DNA of 64,000 nucleotides from Lysinibacillus macroides (GTDB lineage Bacteria > Bacillota > Bacilli > Bacillales_A > Planococcaceae), in contig NZ_LGCI01000006.1 in assembly GCF_001281525.1 (NCBI RefSeq), positions 151,558 through 215,557 of the forward strand. Direction: 5' to 3'. Positions 48,825 through 58,335 of this stretch are shown piece by piece. The number at the start of each line of letters is the position of its first letter. The stretch's first letter is position 1. The notes beneath the pieces are model-generated. The model was given only the letters and a program-made list of their open reading frames with translations, searched no databases and was not told where the DNA came from. The position numbers were made by a program, and so were the translations under genes.

Positions 48825-49199
48825 TTGCATATTCAGCTAAATAATTCAATACCCATATACCTCCAAATTGCTGAGTGGCTTCAACACGAAATCATTGCTG
48901 ATCGCTTACAGGCAGATGAGAAAGTTTATTCACAATATCAGCTTGCTGAGTTGTTCAATATTAATCCAGCAACAGCTGGTAAAGGATTAACACTTTTACT
49001 TGAAGAGCAGCTACTTTACAAAAAACGCGGATTAGGGATGTTTGTGATAGCCGATGCGAAGGACAAAATTTTACGAAAGCGGCGCAATGAAATATTAACA
49101 AAAATGGCAAAGGACCTTGTATTAGAGGCTAGACGTTTACTTGTGTCGGATGAAGAATTGTTACGACTTATTCAAAAAACTCAGGAGGAATTAAAATGA
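48825..49199 (+). CDS. GntR-family repressor, YtrA subfamily
   Basis: 124 residues; winged HTH about 10-75 (VYSQYQLAELFNINPATAGKG), then a short YtrA-type C-terminal helical dimerisation part instead of a ligand domain. TTG start at 48825 after GGGGAGG. Overlaps the ABC ATPase gene by 4 bases. YtrA-type regulators control ABC transporters linked to cell-envelope stress. Confidence 0.9.
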   Translation: MHIQLNNSIPIYLQIAEWLQHEIIADRLQADEKVYSQYQLAELFNINPATAGKGLTLLLEEQLLYKKRGLGMFVIADAKDKILRKRRNEILTKMAKDLVLEARRLLVSDEELLRLIQKTQEELK

Positions 49200-50089
49200 A
49201 GGTTATTCGATGTGAACAGTTAAGTAAAAGCTATGGGCATCGGCAGGCACTTCAGCAAGTCACTTGTGCTATCGATGGTCAAAAAATTGTAGGGATTATT
49301 GGGCGAAATGGCGCTGGTAAATCAACATTACTACATATTTTTTCAGGGCATATAAAAGCAACAAATGGTACATGTCAACTATTCGATCAAAACCCATTTA
49401 ATAATATTCGAACGGCTGCTAATACCATTTTAATTGACGATCAATTAAGCTTCTCTAATTATTTATCACTATCAGATATATTAACAATGGCCGCTGATTT
49501 TTACCCTAATTGGCAAAATGACTTAGCCTATCGCTTGCTCCAGTATGCCGAAATTGATCTTGCTGTGAAACACCAACAGCTATCAAAGGGACATAGAGCT
49601 ATTTTTAATGTTGTTTACGGGCTAGTTGCTCGTTGTGCCTTCACGATTTTAGATGAGCCGATGAATGGCATGGATGAAGCGATACGCCAGGATTTCTATC
49701 GAGTTATTTTAAAAGAATATATCGCCTTTCCTCGCACGATTTTAATTGCAAGTCACCATTTACAAGAGATGGAAACGATTTTAGAGGAAATTTTATTACT
49801 TCATAAGGGGAAAATAATTACTCATGCTACTATTGATGAATTGAGAGAACAGCTTATTTCTTTAACCGGACCAAATGAAGAAATAGATGTATTATGTGCC
49901 TATCTACCCATCTATGCCCGTAAGACGATGGCTAATTTATCTTCTATTATTGTTGATGCCTATCAGCTCAAGCTGTCCCATGAGGAATTACAAGCAAGAG
50001 GAATCACTCAGACAGCACTATCTGTAAGCGATGTATGCAAATATTTAACCTATGAAGAAGGAAGTGATATTGATGCAATCTTTGACTAA
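49196..50089 (+). CDS. ABC transporter ATP-binding protein
   Basis: 297 residues. Walker A GIIGRNGAGKST near 38-47, Walker B FTILDEPMNGMD near 155; the signature is LSKGHRA rather than LSGGQ, as in other YtrB-type ATPases. C-terminal about 80 residues extend beyond the core. Cytoplasmic, powers the membrane protein encoded next. Belongs to the operon gntR-ATPase-permease-unknown. Confidence 0.93.
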   Translation: MKVIRCEQLSKSYGHRQALQQVTCAIDGQKIVGIIGRNGAGKSTLLHIFSGHIKATNGTCQLFDQNPFNNIRTAANTILIDDQLSFSNYLSLSDILTMAADFYPNWQNDLAYRLLQYAEIDLAVKHQQLSKGHRAIFNVVYGLVARCAFTILDEPMNGMDEAIRQDFYRVILKEYIAFPRTILIASHHLQEMETILEEILLLHKGKIITHATIDELREQLISLTGPNEEIDVLCAYLPIYARKTMANLSSIIVDAYQLKLSHEELQARGITQTALSVSDVCKYLTYEEGSDIDAIFD

Positions 50090-50801
50090 GCTATCTCCCA
50101 TCCTTATTATAAAAAAACAAGTTAAGTGGAAGGCAAAGCTCTATATTTCAGCTCTTAGCTCACTTGTTATCTTGCAAATTATTTTCACTTTGCTATTTTT
50201 CAACCATGGTAATGCTTCAGAGGGCTATGGTCGTGGAAATGTAAATGTACAATTTTTTATTTATTCATTGGATGTTTATGTAATGGTTGCTATGCTGTGG
50301 GCTTTTATTACAGGGCTGCTTTTTTCTACAAAGGCGTATCGCCGAGATGATTTAGCTATTATTTCAAGTCAGGCATCTAGTGCTATAGCTACTATTTTAG
50401 TAGTTATTTTATATAGTATGATAGCGGTTATGATTATCGCTGCTTCCTATTATATTCAATTAATAGGGCTGTTCTTACGACAAAAGGATGCTTTCATCAT
50501 TGATCAGCTTATTATCTCACCGTCCATTTTACTCGTATGCTTCGGTAGTATTTGTTTATTTGGAGCAGTTGGCTTACTGGTAGGCTATTGTTTCCAGGGG
50601 CCCATTATAGTTAAACTAGCTACTATACTTTTCTTTATTGTCAGCCTTTTTGTCCTTATTGTCTATCCAGAGTTCATTAATTTGCAATCATTTATTCTTT
50701 TGTCAAATCTTAAGATTAGCATCTGCTGTTTCCTTCTAGCGATTCTATGCTTTGGTCTCACAATTTGGATTGCTCATCAATCGGAGGTGTCTGCCCTATG
50801 A
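50073..50801 (+). CDS. ABC transporter membrane protein
   Basis: 242 residues from the ATG at 50073 (AAGGAAGT upstream; overlaps the ATPase by 17 bases). About six hydrophobic helices, e.g. LYISALSSLVILQIIFTLLF, IATILVVILYSMIAVMIIA, LLVCFGSICLFGAVGLLVGY. No recognisable family beyond ABC-2-like permeases. Substrate unknown. Confidence 0.82.
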   Translation: MQSLTKLSPILIIKKQVKWKAKLYISALSSLVILQIIFTLLFFNHGNASEGYGRGNVNVQFFIYSLDVYVMVAMLWAFITGLLFSTKAYRRDDLAIISSQASSAIATILVVILYSMIAVMIIAASYYIQLIGLFLRQKDAFIIDQLIISPSILLVCFGSICLFGAVGLLVGYCFQGPIIVKLATILFFIVSLFVLIVYPEFINLQSFILLSNLKISICCFLLAILCFGLTIWIAHQSEVSAL

Positions 50802-51499
50802 CTTCTTTTATGATGCTATTTTTATTTATGCTTCTGGTTATCACTTTTCTATTAAGCAAATTTAGTAGGATCACACAAAAATTTTGGTCACCTCGAAAAA
50901 TTATCATTGGGATTACAGGTTATCTTCTACTTGGGTTGTGTGCCTTTCTTTATGTAAGCTTTTTCGCAGAGTCACCCATCCAAGTATTATCTGGAACGGA
51001 CTTAAAAACTATCGAAAAGAATAGCCATACTATTCAAGCATACGATCAAGAATACAATGCATCTTATTTAACCGAGGATCATCTACGGAAAACATGGGAA
51101 TTTGATTTCCAAGGTACGGAATTACCTGTAATTTCCGATAACAATACTCCTGGCTTTCACTTTAATGTTCGTTATCGCTATAATGACGATATGCCAGCAG
51201 GTAAGGCGCTTGTATCCTATTATCAATTTCAAGATATTGTTGATGGTATTGATATTTCTGCTGAAATACCACTACCTCATCTCTACATGGAGCAGAACGA
51301 ATTAGTGATTCAAGCATTACCTGAGCATCGTGTTCAATATTATCGAGCAAAAGCATCCTTCATGCTTTTAGATTTTCATCGCTATCACGAGCAAGGTGGA
51401 TATACACTTTTCGCTCCCTCTTCCAATGTTATTGTGATTGATATCTCTCCTCATACAACCCTTGAAGATCGTCAAGGGCTTATTCAATATTTACAATAG
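50798..51499 (+). CDS. Unknown membrane-anchored protein in the ABC operon
   Basis: 233 residues; ATG at 50798 shares ATGA with the permease stop, ribosome site GGAGGTG. Two N-terminal hydrophobic helices (about 4-22 and 33-55), then an external domain of 175 residues with alternating strands and an internal YRYNDDMPAGKALVSYYQF segment. No family recognised. Translational coupling suggests it works with the transporter, perhaps as an extracellular accessory. Confidence 0.78.
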   Translation: MTSFMMLFLFMLLVITFLLSKFSRITQKFWSPRKIIIGITGYLLLGLCAFLYVSFFAESPIQVLSGTDLKTIEKNSHTIQAYDQEYNASYLTEDHLRKTWEFDFQGTELPVISDNNTPGFHFNVRYRYNDDMPAGKALVSYYQFQDIVDGIDISAEIPLPHLYMEQNELVIQALPEHRVQYYRAKASFMLLDFHRYHEQGGYTLFAPSSNVIVIDISPHTTLEDRQGLIQYLQ

Positions 51500-51506
51500 C
51501 TAAATG

Positions 51507-51551
51507 AAAGGACAGTCCAAGTGATGGTTACTCACTTTAGGACTGTCCTTA
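51507..51551. terminator. Terminator between the ABC operon and dedA
   Basis: AAGGACAGTCC pairs with GGACTGTCCTT, with inner AAGTGA/TCACTT pairing; flanked by A and T on both sides. Confidence 0.85.
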
Positions 51552-52199
51552 CTATTTACCAGTTTTAGATTTAATAGCTCCAATTACCGCAGGCACAACA
51601 GAGATAAAAATAATCAAAATAAGTACGGTTGAGAAGTTATCTTTAATGATAGGAATATTACCAAAGAAGTAGCCAAGTAACGTACAGCTGAATACCCATA
51701 AAAATGCACCCACAACATTATAAAGTAGGAAATAGCCATAATTCATTCTACTTGCACCCGCAACAAATGGGATAAATGTACGGATAAAGGGCATAAAGCG
51801 GGCAATAACAATTGTTTTCCCACCATGTGTATTAAAGAATCTTTCAGCTGCCTCCATACGCTCCTTTTTCACTACCTTGCCAAGAAAACTAGTTGGAGGA
51901 ATCGATGTTCCTACCTTATGACCAATATGATAGTTCATCGTATCACCTAGAATCGCTGCTGTTAAAAATACAGGGATTAAAATCCACATATCAAAGGCTC
52001 CCACTGCCGCTGCTAACGTTCCACTAGCAAATAGCAATGAATCTCCTGGTAAGAATGGGAAAATAACAACGCCTGTCTCCACAAAAACAATTGCAAATAA
52101 AATAAGATAACTCCAATTGCCAAAATCACGAATAATCTCTTCTAAATGCACATCAATATGTACAATAAAACTAATTAAATCTCGAATAAGCTCAATCAT
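51552..52199 (-). CDS. DedA-family membrane protein
   Basis: 215 residues, about five membrane helices; the SNARE-associated/VTT domain motifs FLPGDSLLFASGTLAA, GDTMNYHIGHKVG and VIARFMPFIRTFIPFVAGASRM are complete. The family flips undecaprenyl phosphate or phospholipids and depends on proton motive force. The ribosome site is weak (AGAG). No operon partner. Confidence 0.93.
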   Translation of the reverse strand: MIELIRDLISFIVHIDVHLEEIIRDFGNWSYLILFAIVFVETGVVIFPFLPGDSLLFASGTLAAAVGAFDMWILIPVFLTAAILGDTMNYHIGHKVGTSIPPTSFLGKVVKKERMEAAERFFNTHGGKTIVIARFMPFIRTFIPFVAGASRMNYGYFLLYNVVGAFLWVFSCTLLGYFFGNIPIIKDNFSTVLILIIFISVVPAVIGAIKSKTGK

Positions 52200-52501
52200 T
52201 GCATATAGGCTCTCTTTCTCTATTATCGGTTTATTTATTAACTAACCTACATCGAGCTATAAGTCGCTCATTTGTCACTCCGAAGACTTTGACGTTATAG
52301 CTGTCCAAAGGTTGCAATTCCATTAGCTACTATATGCTCGAATGCATGAAGTTATGTTCCATGACTGATTCTATCATTTGTCGATAGAGCCCTTCAACTG
52401 ATTTCTAGCTCAAATGCCAAGAGATCTAACACCTAAAACAACTATTTATAGGATGTCATATAAATATCACATAATAAAATCCCTCTATGTTAAGAGCACA
52501 T
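52200..52501. other. Intergenic spacer without recognisable feature
   Basis: About 300 AT-rich bases between dedA and the acyl-CoA ligase terminator. No reading frame with coding character, hairpin or repeat stands out. It must hold the dedA promoter on the minus strand, but no good match was found. Confidence 0.5.
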
Positions 52502-52543
52502 AGAAAATCGGCCTCCATCTAAAATAATGGAAGCCGACTTTCT
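52502..52543 (-). terminator. Terminator of the acyl-CoA ligase gene
   Basis: GAAAGTCGGCTTCCAT pairs with ATGGAGGCCGATTTTC around TATTTTAG; the downstream T run is short. Confidence 0.75.
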
Positions 52544-52546
52544 GTT

Positions 52547-54094
52547 TTATACCCTCTCTTTAAGAGAACGGCGCAATATTTTTCCTGTCGTATTTTTCGG
52601 TAATTCATCCATAATTTCAATAACCTTGGGCACTTTGTATTTCACCATATGTTTGGCACAATAAGCTAGTAAGTCCTCTGTTGAAGTGGCTGCTACCTCT
52701 TTGAGCACAACATATGCATGTACCGCCTCTCCTAAATTCGGATCAGGGAAGCCCACAACCGCTGCCTCTACAATATTATTGTGAGCAAATAACACTTCCT
52801 CCACCTCTCGTGGATAAACATTATAGCCCCCTACAATAATCATATCCTTTTTACGATCAACAATGTAGAAATAACCTTCCTCATCCACCTTCGCTAAATC
52901 GCCTGTGTAGAGCCAGCCATCACGGATTGCCATTGTCGTTTCCTCTGGTAGCTTATAGTAGCCCTTCATCACATTCGGTCCCCGAACAATTAGCTCTCCT
53001 ACCTCACCAACAGGTACTTCCTGACCATTCACGTCCACCACCTTATTTTCCACATTATGAATGGATGTGCCAATAGAGCCCGGCTTACGTTCACGATCCA
53101 ATGGATTAAAGCATGTTACAGGTGACGCCTCCGATAAACCATAGCCCTCTGACACACGTACATTAAATTTCTGCTCGAAATTATGTAATAATGCAACAGG
53201 TAAGGAGGCTCCTCCTGAAACAGCTAAGCGAATTGTTGAAAAATCTTCAGGATTGCCTTCTGGTAATTGATATAAGAAATTATACATCGTTGGAACACCT
53301 GCAAATACCGTTGCCTGTTGCTCTCTTGCTAATGCGAAAATTTCTGCTGGGCTAAAGCGTGGTACAAGCAAAACAGTTGCTCCGCTTAATAATGGTGCAT
53401 TTACGACAACCGTTAAAGCAAATACATGAAACACTGGCAATGTAGCAATGACACGATCATCAGCTCTTATGCCTAAATAATGGGCAACATCACGAGCGTT
53501 TGAATAGATATTTCCATGTGTCAGCATTGCTCCTTTCGGGCTGCCAGTTGTACCAGAAGTGTATAAGATTATAGCATTATCATCCTCTGCTACTTCAACA
53601 GGCTGTAAAGCTTCAGTAGCATTGGCAATCACATGTGTAAATAAATACGTTTTGTCACGGGCCTCTGGTGATAAAGCCGCCACTTTTTCAGCTATATCTG
53701 CTGTGGTTTCACAAACAATAAATGCTTGTACCTTTGGAAATGCCTGTACACCCTTCTCAACTAATGGTAGCAGGGCATCTAGTGCAATCACTGCCTTCAC
53801 ATCCCCATTATGCAAAATATAAGAAATTTCATCTGGCGTATAAATCGGATTAACAGGTATTGCCGTTGCGCCTAATCGCATTGTTGCATACAACGCAATT
53901 AAATAATGTGGTGTATTGCCAAGTAAAAACGCCACATGGTCTCCCTTTTCGATGCCTAAGTCTTGTAACCCCTTTGCAAAACGTCCAACCGTATGTTCAA
54001 ATTCCCCATACGTTGTATCCTTCCCCATAAAATGATATGCCACTTTTTCTGGTTGTTCTATTGCCTGTTGACGAACACATGAAACTAAATTCAA
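52547..54094 (-). CDS. Long-chain acyl-CoA synthetase (AMP-forming)
   Basis: 515 residues of the ANL superfamily. AMP-binding motif ILYTSGTTGSPKGAMLTHGN near 178, GYGLSEASPVTCFNP near 318, GWLYTGDLAKVDEEGYFYIV near 400, and the catalytic Lys in NTTGKILRRSLKE at the C-terminus. Activates fatty acids for degradation or lipid synthesis. Stand-alone gene; exact chain length cannot be read. Confidence 0.93.
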   Translation of the reverse strand: MNLVSCVRQQAIEQPEKVAYHFMGKDTTYGEFEHTVGRFAKGLQDLGIEKGDHVAFLLGNTPHYLIALYATMRLGATAIPVNPIYTPDEISYILHNGDVKAVIALDALLPLVEKGVQAFPKVQAFIVCETTADIAEKVAALSPEARDKTYLFTHVIANATEALQPVEVAEDDNAIILYTSGTTGSPKGAMLTHGNIYSNARDVAHYLGIRADDRVIATLPVFHVFALTVVVNAPLLSGATVLLVPRFSPAEIFALAREQQATVFAGVPTMYNFLYQLPEGNPEDFSTIRLAVSGGASLPVALLHNFEQKFNVRVSEGYGLSEASPVTCFNPLDRERKPGSIGTSIHNVENKVVDVNGQEVPVGEVGELIVRGPNVMKGYYKLPEETTMAIRDGWLYTGDLAKVDEEGYFYIVDRKKDMIIVGGYNVYPREVEEVLFAHNNIVEAAVVGFPDPNLGEAVHAYVVLKEVAATSTEDLLAYCAKHMVKYKVPKVIEIMDELPKNTTGKILRRSLKERV

Positions 54095-54237
54095 TTACAC
54101 CATCCCCTTTGTTGTATAAAATGAATCTCTATTCAGTAATATTATATAAGAAATATATCTAAAAGACAATGAATCTTTTTATTTCATGTTGTAAATTAGC
54201 TTAAGTAATCCGTTTTTTGCTCTTTTAAACGAATTCT

Positions 54238-56172
54238 TTATGAGCGAATATGAGAGATGTAACGCCAACGAATTAAATAAAAATACACCACCTGTATGAA
54301 TACAAAAAAGCCAAACGCGAAAAATACCTCTTTCACAATAGAAATATTCGCAATATCTTTTAAAATGCCTTGCACCATTAAAAAAGCAAAGGCACTATGC
54401 ATCATTGCCACCCCCCACGGTAGGAAAAATTGCGGAAATAAGTGGCGATTCACAAGCTTTTTTAGCTCTCCATCCGTTAAACCCATACGCTTTAACACAT
54501 CAAATTTACGCTTTTCTCGTTCAAGTGAAGTATGCAATTTAAAGTAAACAAAGCTTCCCGCTGCAAGTAAAAATACCGTTGCTACCAACACACCCACTAA
54601 CGTAAATAGAGAGTAGGTAGCTAATATATAAGAATAATTTAATCCTGCATTTTCAAAGTAAAAGGGACTAAATTTATCCTTTTTATTAAAATATAAATTT
54701 GTTTCTAAACTAGCGATTTCCTTACCGATCTCTTTTGTTTCCATCCATTGTGGAATAACAAATGTAAATAAATGATAGCTTGGCTGACGAATATCTTTAT
54801 CCAAAATTGGACGAATAAGCTTCGCAAAGTCCTCATCACTAATCACAATTGAGTTCACACTAACAATTGATCCAGGAAAGACAATCTTAGGATAGACGCT
54901 ATCGATTGTTATCGGTATCGCATTTTCCTCCAGCACTGTATGCACAACTCGATTTTTTAATTTTTTTAGTGAGTCCTCTGAATAAGGTATAAAGACTGCC
55001 TCTCCTGCAGCAAGATTCAATAATGGATAACTGTAGGACGAAAGCAAAACATTCATATCCGACTCTCGAAATACCTCGACTTCATTTTGTGTAAAGGACG
55101 AGGTTTGCTTAATCACAACAAAACGAGACAGCTGATAGGATAATCCCTTGTCCTCTAATTGCAGACGTAAAGAATTAATATGCTCCCGCTCATAAGGGTT
55201 ATCGACATCGCCTTTATATACGAGTCCTAATGGGTTTAAACGATCGTATTGTATTGTATAAGAGGACATTGTGGCTAAGATACCTACAGCTAAAAAGGCA
55301 AGCGTTGAAACCATTGTCACCACAAAAAACATCTTCACATTATCCATCATAATATGGGTTTGCTCAGCAAGTGACAGCAGACGATAGCGTCGCCAATAAA
55401 ATTTACGTTTGCCACGTGCTAAATCTATAAAACATGGAACAGAATCACTAAAAAAATAATATGTGCCAAAAGTTGCTGAAAATGGGATTAATAACGTTAA
55501 TTCAATGAACGAAGTATGTCCCACAACAAAAGCTAAAATATACGTTGCTAAAATCAAAGCGACGCCGTATATAGCACGAATTTTAGAATAGGTTGCTAAG
55601 CTACTTAAATAATCACTGCCTTTTATCAAATCACGTAATTTTCGTTCTCGTGTAAAATACACACTAATAAAGGAAATAACAACAAAGGCACTTGTAAAGA
55701 CACCAATTGTCAGTAAAAAGGGCTCCCAAGAAACATACAATGGTAATTCCTCTAAATGCAAAATCTCGCGCACAATCATAAAAAAGAATTTAGAAAATGA
55801 AAAGCCAAAAATAATTCCTACAATAATGGAGCCTGAGCCAATAATCATAGTCTCTAAAAAGACAAGCCTATTCATCTGGCGCTTTTCCATCCCTAAATGT
55901 AATAAAATTGCAAACTCATGTGAGCGCGCCTCCAAAAAGGCACTCATGGAATAATATAAAAAGAATAGTGTAAAAAGGACGAGTACAATCTCAGCACCCA
56001 CCATTCCAATCAGTGATACTTCCCCTAATATTCCTCGTTCAATATCAGGATGAAACATCAGCATGGAATAGATAAAAAATACAGCCACAGAAAAAAAGCT
56101 TGCCATGAAAAAGGCACCATATATCCGGCTGTTCCGCACGACATTACGGTAAGCGAATTGTCGAAAGGTCAC
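54238..56172 (-). CDS. Bce-type ABC transporter permease
   Basis: 644 residues, about ten membrane helices with a large external domain between helices 7 and 8 (about 305-525), the layout of BceB/VraG permeases that sense and remove antimicrobial peptides such as bacitracin. N-terminal FRQFAYRNVVRNSR and FtsX-like segments are present. GTG start at 56172 after AGGAGGAGG; overlaps the ATPase gene by 29 bases. Works with the kinase/regulator in the same operon. Ligand not readable. Confidence 0.93.
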   Translation of the reverse strand: MTFRQFAYRNVVRNSRIYGAFFMASFFSVAVFFIYSMLMFHPDIERGILGEVSLIGMVGAEIVLVLFTLFFLYYSMSAFLEARSHEFAILLHLGMEKRQMNRLVFLETMIIGSGSIIVGIIFGFSFSKFFFMIVREILHLEELPLYVSWEPFLLTIGVFTSAFVVISFISVYFTRERKLRDLIKGSDYLSSLATYSKIRAIYGVALILATYILAFVVGHTSFIELTLLIPFSATFGTYYFFSDSVPCFIDLARGKRKFYWRRYRLLSLAEQTHIMMDNVKMFFVVTMVSTLAFLAVGILATMSSYTIQYDRLNPLGLVYKGDVDNPYEREHINSLRLQLEDKGLSYQLSRFVVIKQTSSFTQNEVEVFRESDMNVLLSSYSYPLLNLAAGEAVFIPYSEDSLKKLKNRVVHTVLEENAIPITIDSVYPKIVFPGSIVSVNSIVISDEDFAKLIRPILDKDIRQPSYHLFTFVIPQWMETKEIGKEIASLETNLYFNKKDKFSPFYFENAGLNYSYILATYSLFTLVGVLVATVFLLAAGSFVYFKLHTSLEREKRKFDVLKRMGLTDGELKKLVNRHLFPQFFLPWGVAMMHSAFAFLMVQGILKDIANISIVKEVFFAFGFFVFIQVVYFYLIRWRYISHIRS

Positions 56173-56920
56173 CTACTTGCCCTCCTCCTAGTAAGCTCAA
56201 AACATTTAATATACGCTGGAAAAACATTTGACGACGATCATCTCGATAAATTTCATTGAAAAATTCACCATCTTTAATAAATAGCACACGATCACAGTAG
56301 CTTGCTGCAATTGGATCATGTGTCACCATCACAATCGTCGTTTGTTTATCCTGATTTACTTTAGTTAACAGTTCAAGGACATCTCGAGATGAATTGGAAT
56401 CTAAATTACCTGTTGGCTCATCCGCTAAAATAATGCTTGGATTATGGATAAGCGCACGTCCTATTGCAGTTCTTTGTGCTTGTCCACCAGATATTTCATT
56501 TGGTCGTTTATGCAGAAAAGAAGTTAAGTCTAGCTTTTCTACAATACTTGCCAAACGCTCCTCCATCACCTCTAATGGCTGCTGGTCTAATGTTAATGGC
56601 AGCACAATATTTTCTTCAACCGTTAACATATGCAAAAGGTTAAAATCCTGAAACACAAAGCCTAGCTGTCTTCTTCTAAAAAAGGCAAGCTCTGTGGCAT
56701 TTAACTTATGCGGATTCATGCCATCTACAATAATTTCACCGCTTGTTGGTTCATCAATTGTTGAAATAATATTGAGTAGTGTTGTTTTACCGCTTCCTGA
56801 AGGCCCCATTACTGCTAAAAATTCACCTTCTTCTACCTCAAAGCTTAGTTGATTTAAGGCTCGATGTGTTACCTTGCCCTCATATACTTTTGTGACATCT
56901 TTAATTTGTAAAATAGGCAT
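56144..56920 (-). CDS. Bce-type ABC transporter ATPase
   Basis: 258 residues. Walker A MGPSGSGKTTLLNIIS near 40, Q-loop VFQDFNLLHMLTVEEN, signature ISGGQAQRTAIGRAL and Walker B IILADEPTGNLD. LolD/BceA class. Slightly longer C-terminus than typical. ATG after AAGGTGA. Confidence 0.95.
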   Translation of the reverse strand: MPILQIKDVTKVYEGKVTHRALNQLSFEVEEGEFLAVMGPSGSGKTTLLNIISTIDEPTSGEIIVDGMNPHKLNATELAFFRRRQLGFVFQDFNLLHMLTVEENIVLPLTLDQQPLEVMEERLASIVEKLDLTSFLHKRPNEISGGQAQRTAIGRALIHNPSIILADEPTGNLDSNSSRDVLELLTKVNQDKQTTIVMVTHDPIAASYCDRVLFIKDGEFFNEIYRDDRRQMFFQRILNVLSLLGGGQVGDLSTIRLP

Positions 56921-56932
56921 ACTGTATTCACC

Positions 56933-57340
56933 TTATTTCTTTATTAATTCTAAGGATGCTGGTAACACTACTTCAAAGCCAATATGAAAATGAGGCTCTG
57001 CCAATGTGGAACCTTCCTCAATCAGGCTAAAGCAATGTTCGCCAATAACAACATCCCAAGCATCCATTTCTCCCTCGATAATTTCACCACATACCGTATA
57101 ATAGCCACTATACATCATTTGCCCTCCCTCTACAGGAAAAGCATTTAATAGTGTCGGTTGTTGTAAGTCTAGCCCAAGCGTATTTGAAAAATGCAGTAAA
57201 TCTGCATCAAGTATTTGATTTGCCTCACAAAAGCTTTCATATATTGCTTCATCATGTACTGATATTTGGGTTGCACAAAGAGCCTGTGTTTTCTCTTTTT
57301 CAATCTTTAATAACCAGCTAGCTACACATACCTCTGCCAT
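56933..57340 (-). CDS. Unknown protein inserted in the Bce-type operon
   Basis: About 135 residues; three ATGs in a row follow AGGGGGA and the third (57340) has the best spacing. Acidic, soluble, alpha/beta in appearance: AEVCVASWLLKIEKEKTQA, DADLLHFSNTLGLDLQQP, GGQMMYSGYYTVCGEIIEGE, EPHFHIGFEVVLP. Contains several Cys but no signal peptide or known motif. Lies between kinase and ATPase with 5-12 base gaps, so it is part of the operon; canonical Bce modules have no such gene. Confidence 0.75.
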   Translation of the reverse strand: MAEVCVASWLLKIEKEKTQALCATQISVHDEAIYESFCEANQILDADLLHFSNTLGLDLQQPTLLNAFPVEGGQMMYSGYYTVCGEIIEGEMDAWDVVIGEHCFSLIEEGSTLAEPHFHIGFEVVLPASLELIKK

Positions 57341-57351
57341 CATCATTCCCC

Positions 57352-58335
57352 CTAATTCGTAAATGTCACCGTCACGATTGTTCCTTGTCCTACTTCTGAT
57401 GTAATGGTTAATTCATGCCCTAGCTTTTCACAGATTTCTTTGGCTAAGTAAAGACCCATTCCTGTAGATTCTCCTGTTTTACGGCCATTTTCACCCGTAA
57501 AAAAAGCCTTTGTCACACGAGAAAGATCGGAGGCAGGAATGCCAATTCCTTCATCACAAATGGCTAGCTGTACATAGTCATCCTTTTGAATAGCAGAAAT
57601 CACAATTTTTTTATTGGCTTCAAATGTATACTTAACTGCATTGGTAATAAATTGACCAAGAATAAAGCGAAGCCATTTCGAATCACTTGCAACGACCAGG
57701 TCATCCTCGACATGAATTTCAGGGAAAACTCTTTTCGTAATAAATAAACGTTTATTTTCATTAACAGTTGCAGTCACAATTGCTTTTAACGGAACCTGCT
57801 CTACTTGCATGTCATCTTCAAAATTTTCTAAGCGTGCATTGACAAGCACCATATCCAAGCCTCTACGCAAACGATCAATTTCCTCCTGTACATTCTTTTT
57901 ATCGAGAGGACGATCATCCTGCAATAATAATTCAATAACAGATATAGGTGTTTTCATCTGATGCACCCATTGATTCATAAATTGGTCATGCCGTTTTTGA
58001 CTTGCATAGAGCGAGTGTAGCTCATGCTGGTACAGTCGATACAATTCATGCATATATTTTTCTGTTTGTATAGCCTCAGGTGTTTTCGCATTTTTTTGCA
58101 ATACATCCTCCATTGTAGTAGGAAGCTGCGTTATTTTTAATAAATAGCGTTGGCGCATTAAATAACGGATAAGTAAAAATGATGCTAATAATACAAGACT
58201 GATACAGAAGGAATAAATCGCTGTATTGACATTTCGAAACCCATCTAGCGCATATAAAACCATAATAAAACCAACTAGTAAAAGCTGGAACACAATAAAT
58301 GAGACATAGTCACGTAAAAATAATTTCCAGCCCAC
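57352..58335 (-). CDS. Intramembrane-sensing histidine kinase (BceS type)
   Basis: 327 residues; two transmembrane helices (about 11-31 and 40-58) with a very short external loop, typical of kinases that sense through their transporter. H-box with phospho-His in QWVHQMKTPISVIELLL near 120; N-box GQFITNAVKYTFEANKK and G-box CDEGIGIPASDL, ENGRKTGESTGMGLYLAKEI. GTG start at 58335 sharing one base with the response-regulator stop. Confidence 0.94.
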   Translation of the reverse strand: MGWKLFLRDYVSFIVFQLLLVGFIMVLYALDGFRNVNTAIYSFCISLVLLASFLLIRYLMRQRYLLKITQLPTTMEDVLQKNAKTPEAIQTEKYMHELYRLYQHELHSLYASQKRHDQFMNQWVHQMKTPISVIELLLQDDRPLDKKNVQEEIDRLRRGLDMVLVNARLENFEDDMQVEQVPLKAIVTATVNENKRLFITKRVFPEIHVEDDLVVASDSKWLRFILGQFITNAVKYTFEANKKIVISAIQKDDYVQLAICDEGIGIPASDLSRVTKAFFTGENGRKTGESTGMGLYLAKEICEKLGHELTITSEVGQGTIVTVTFTN

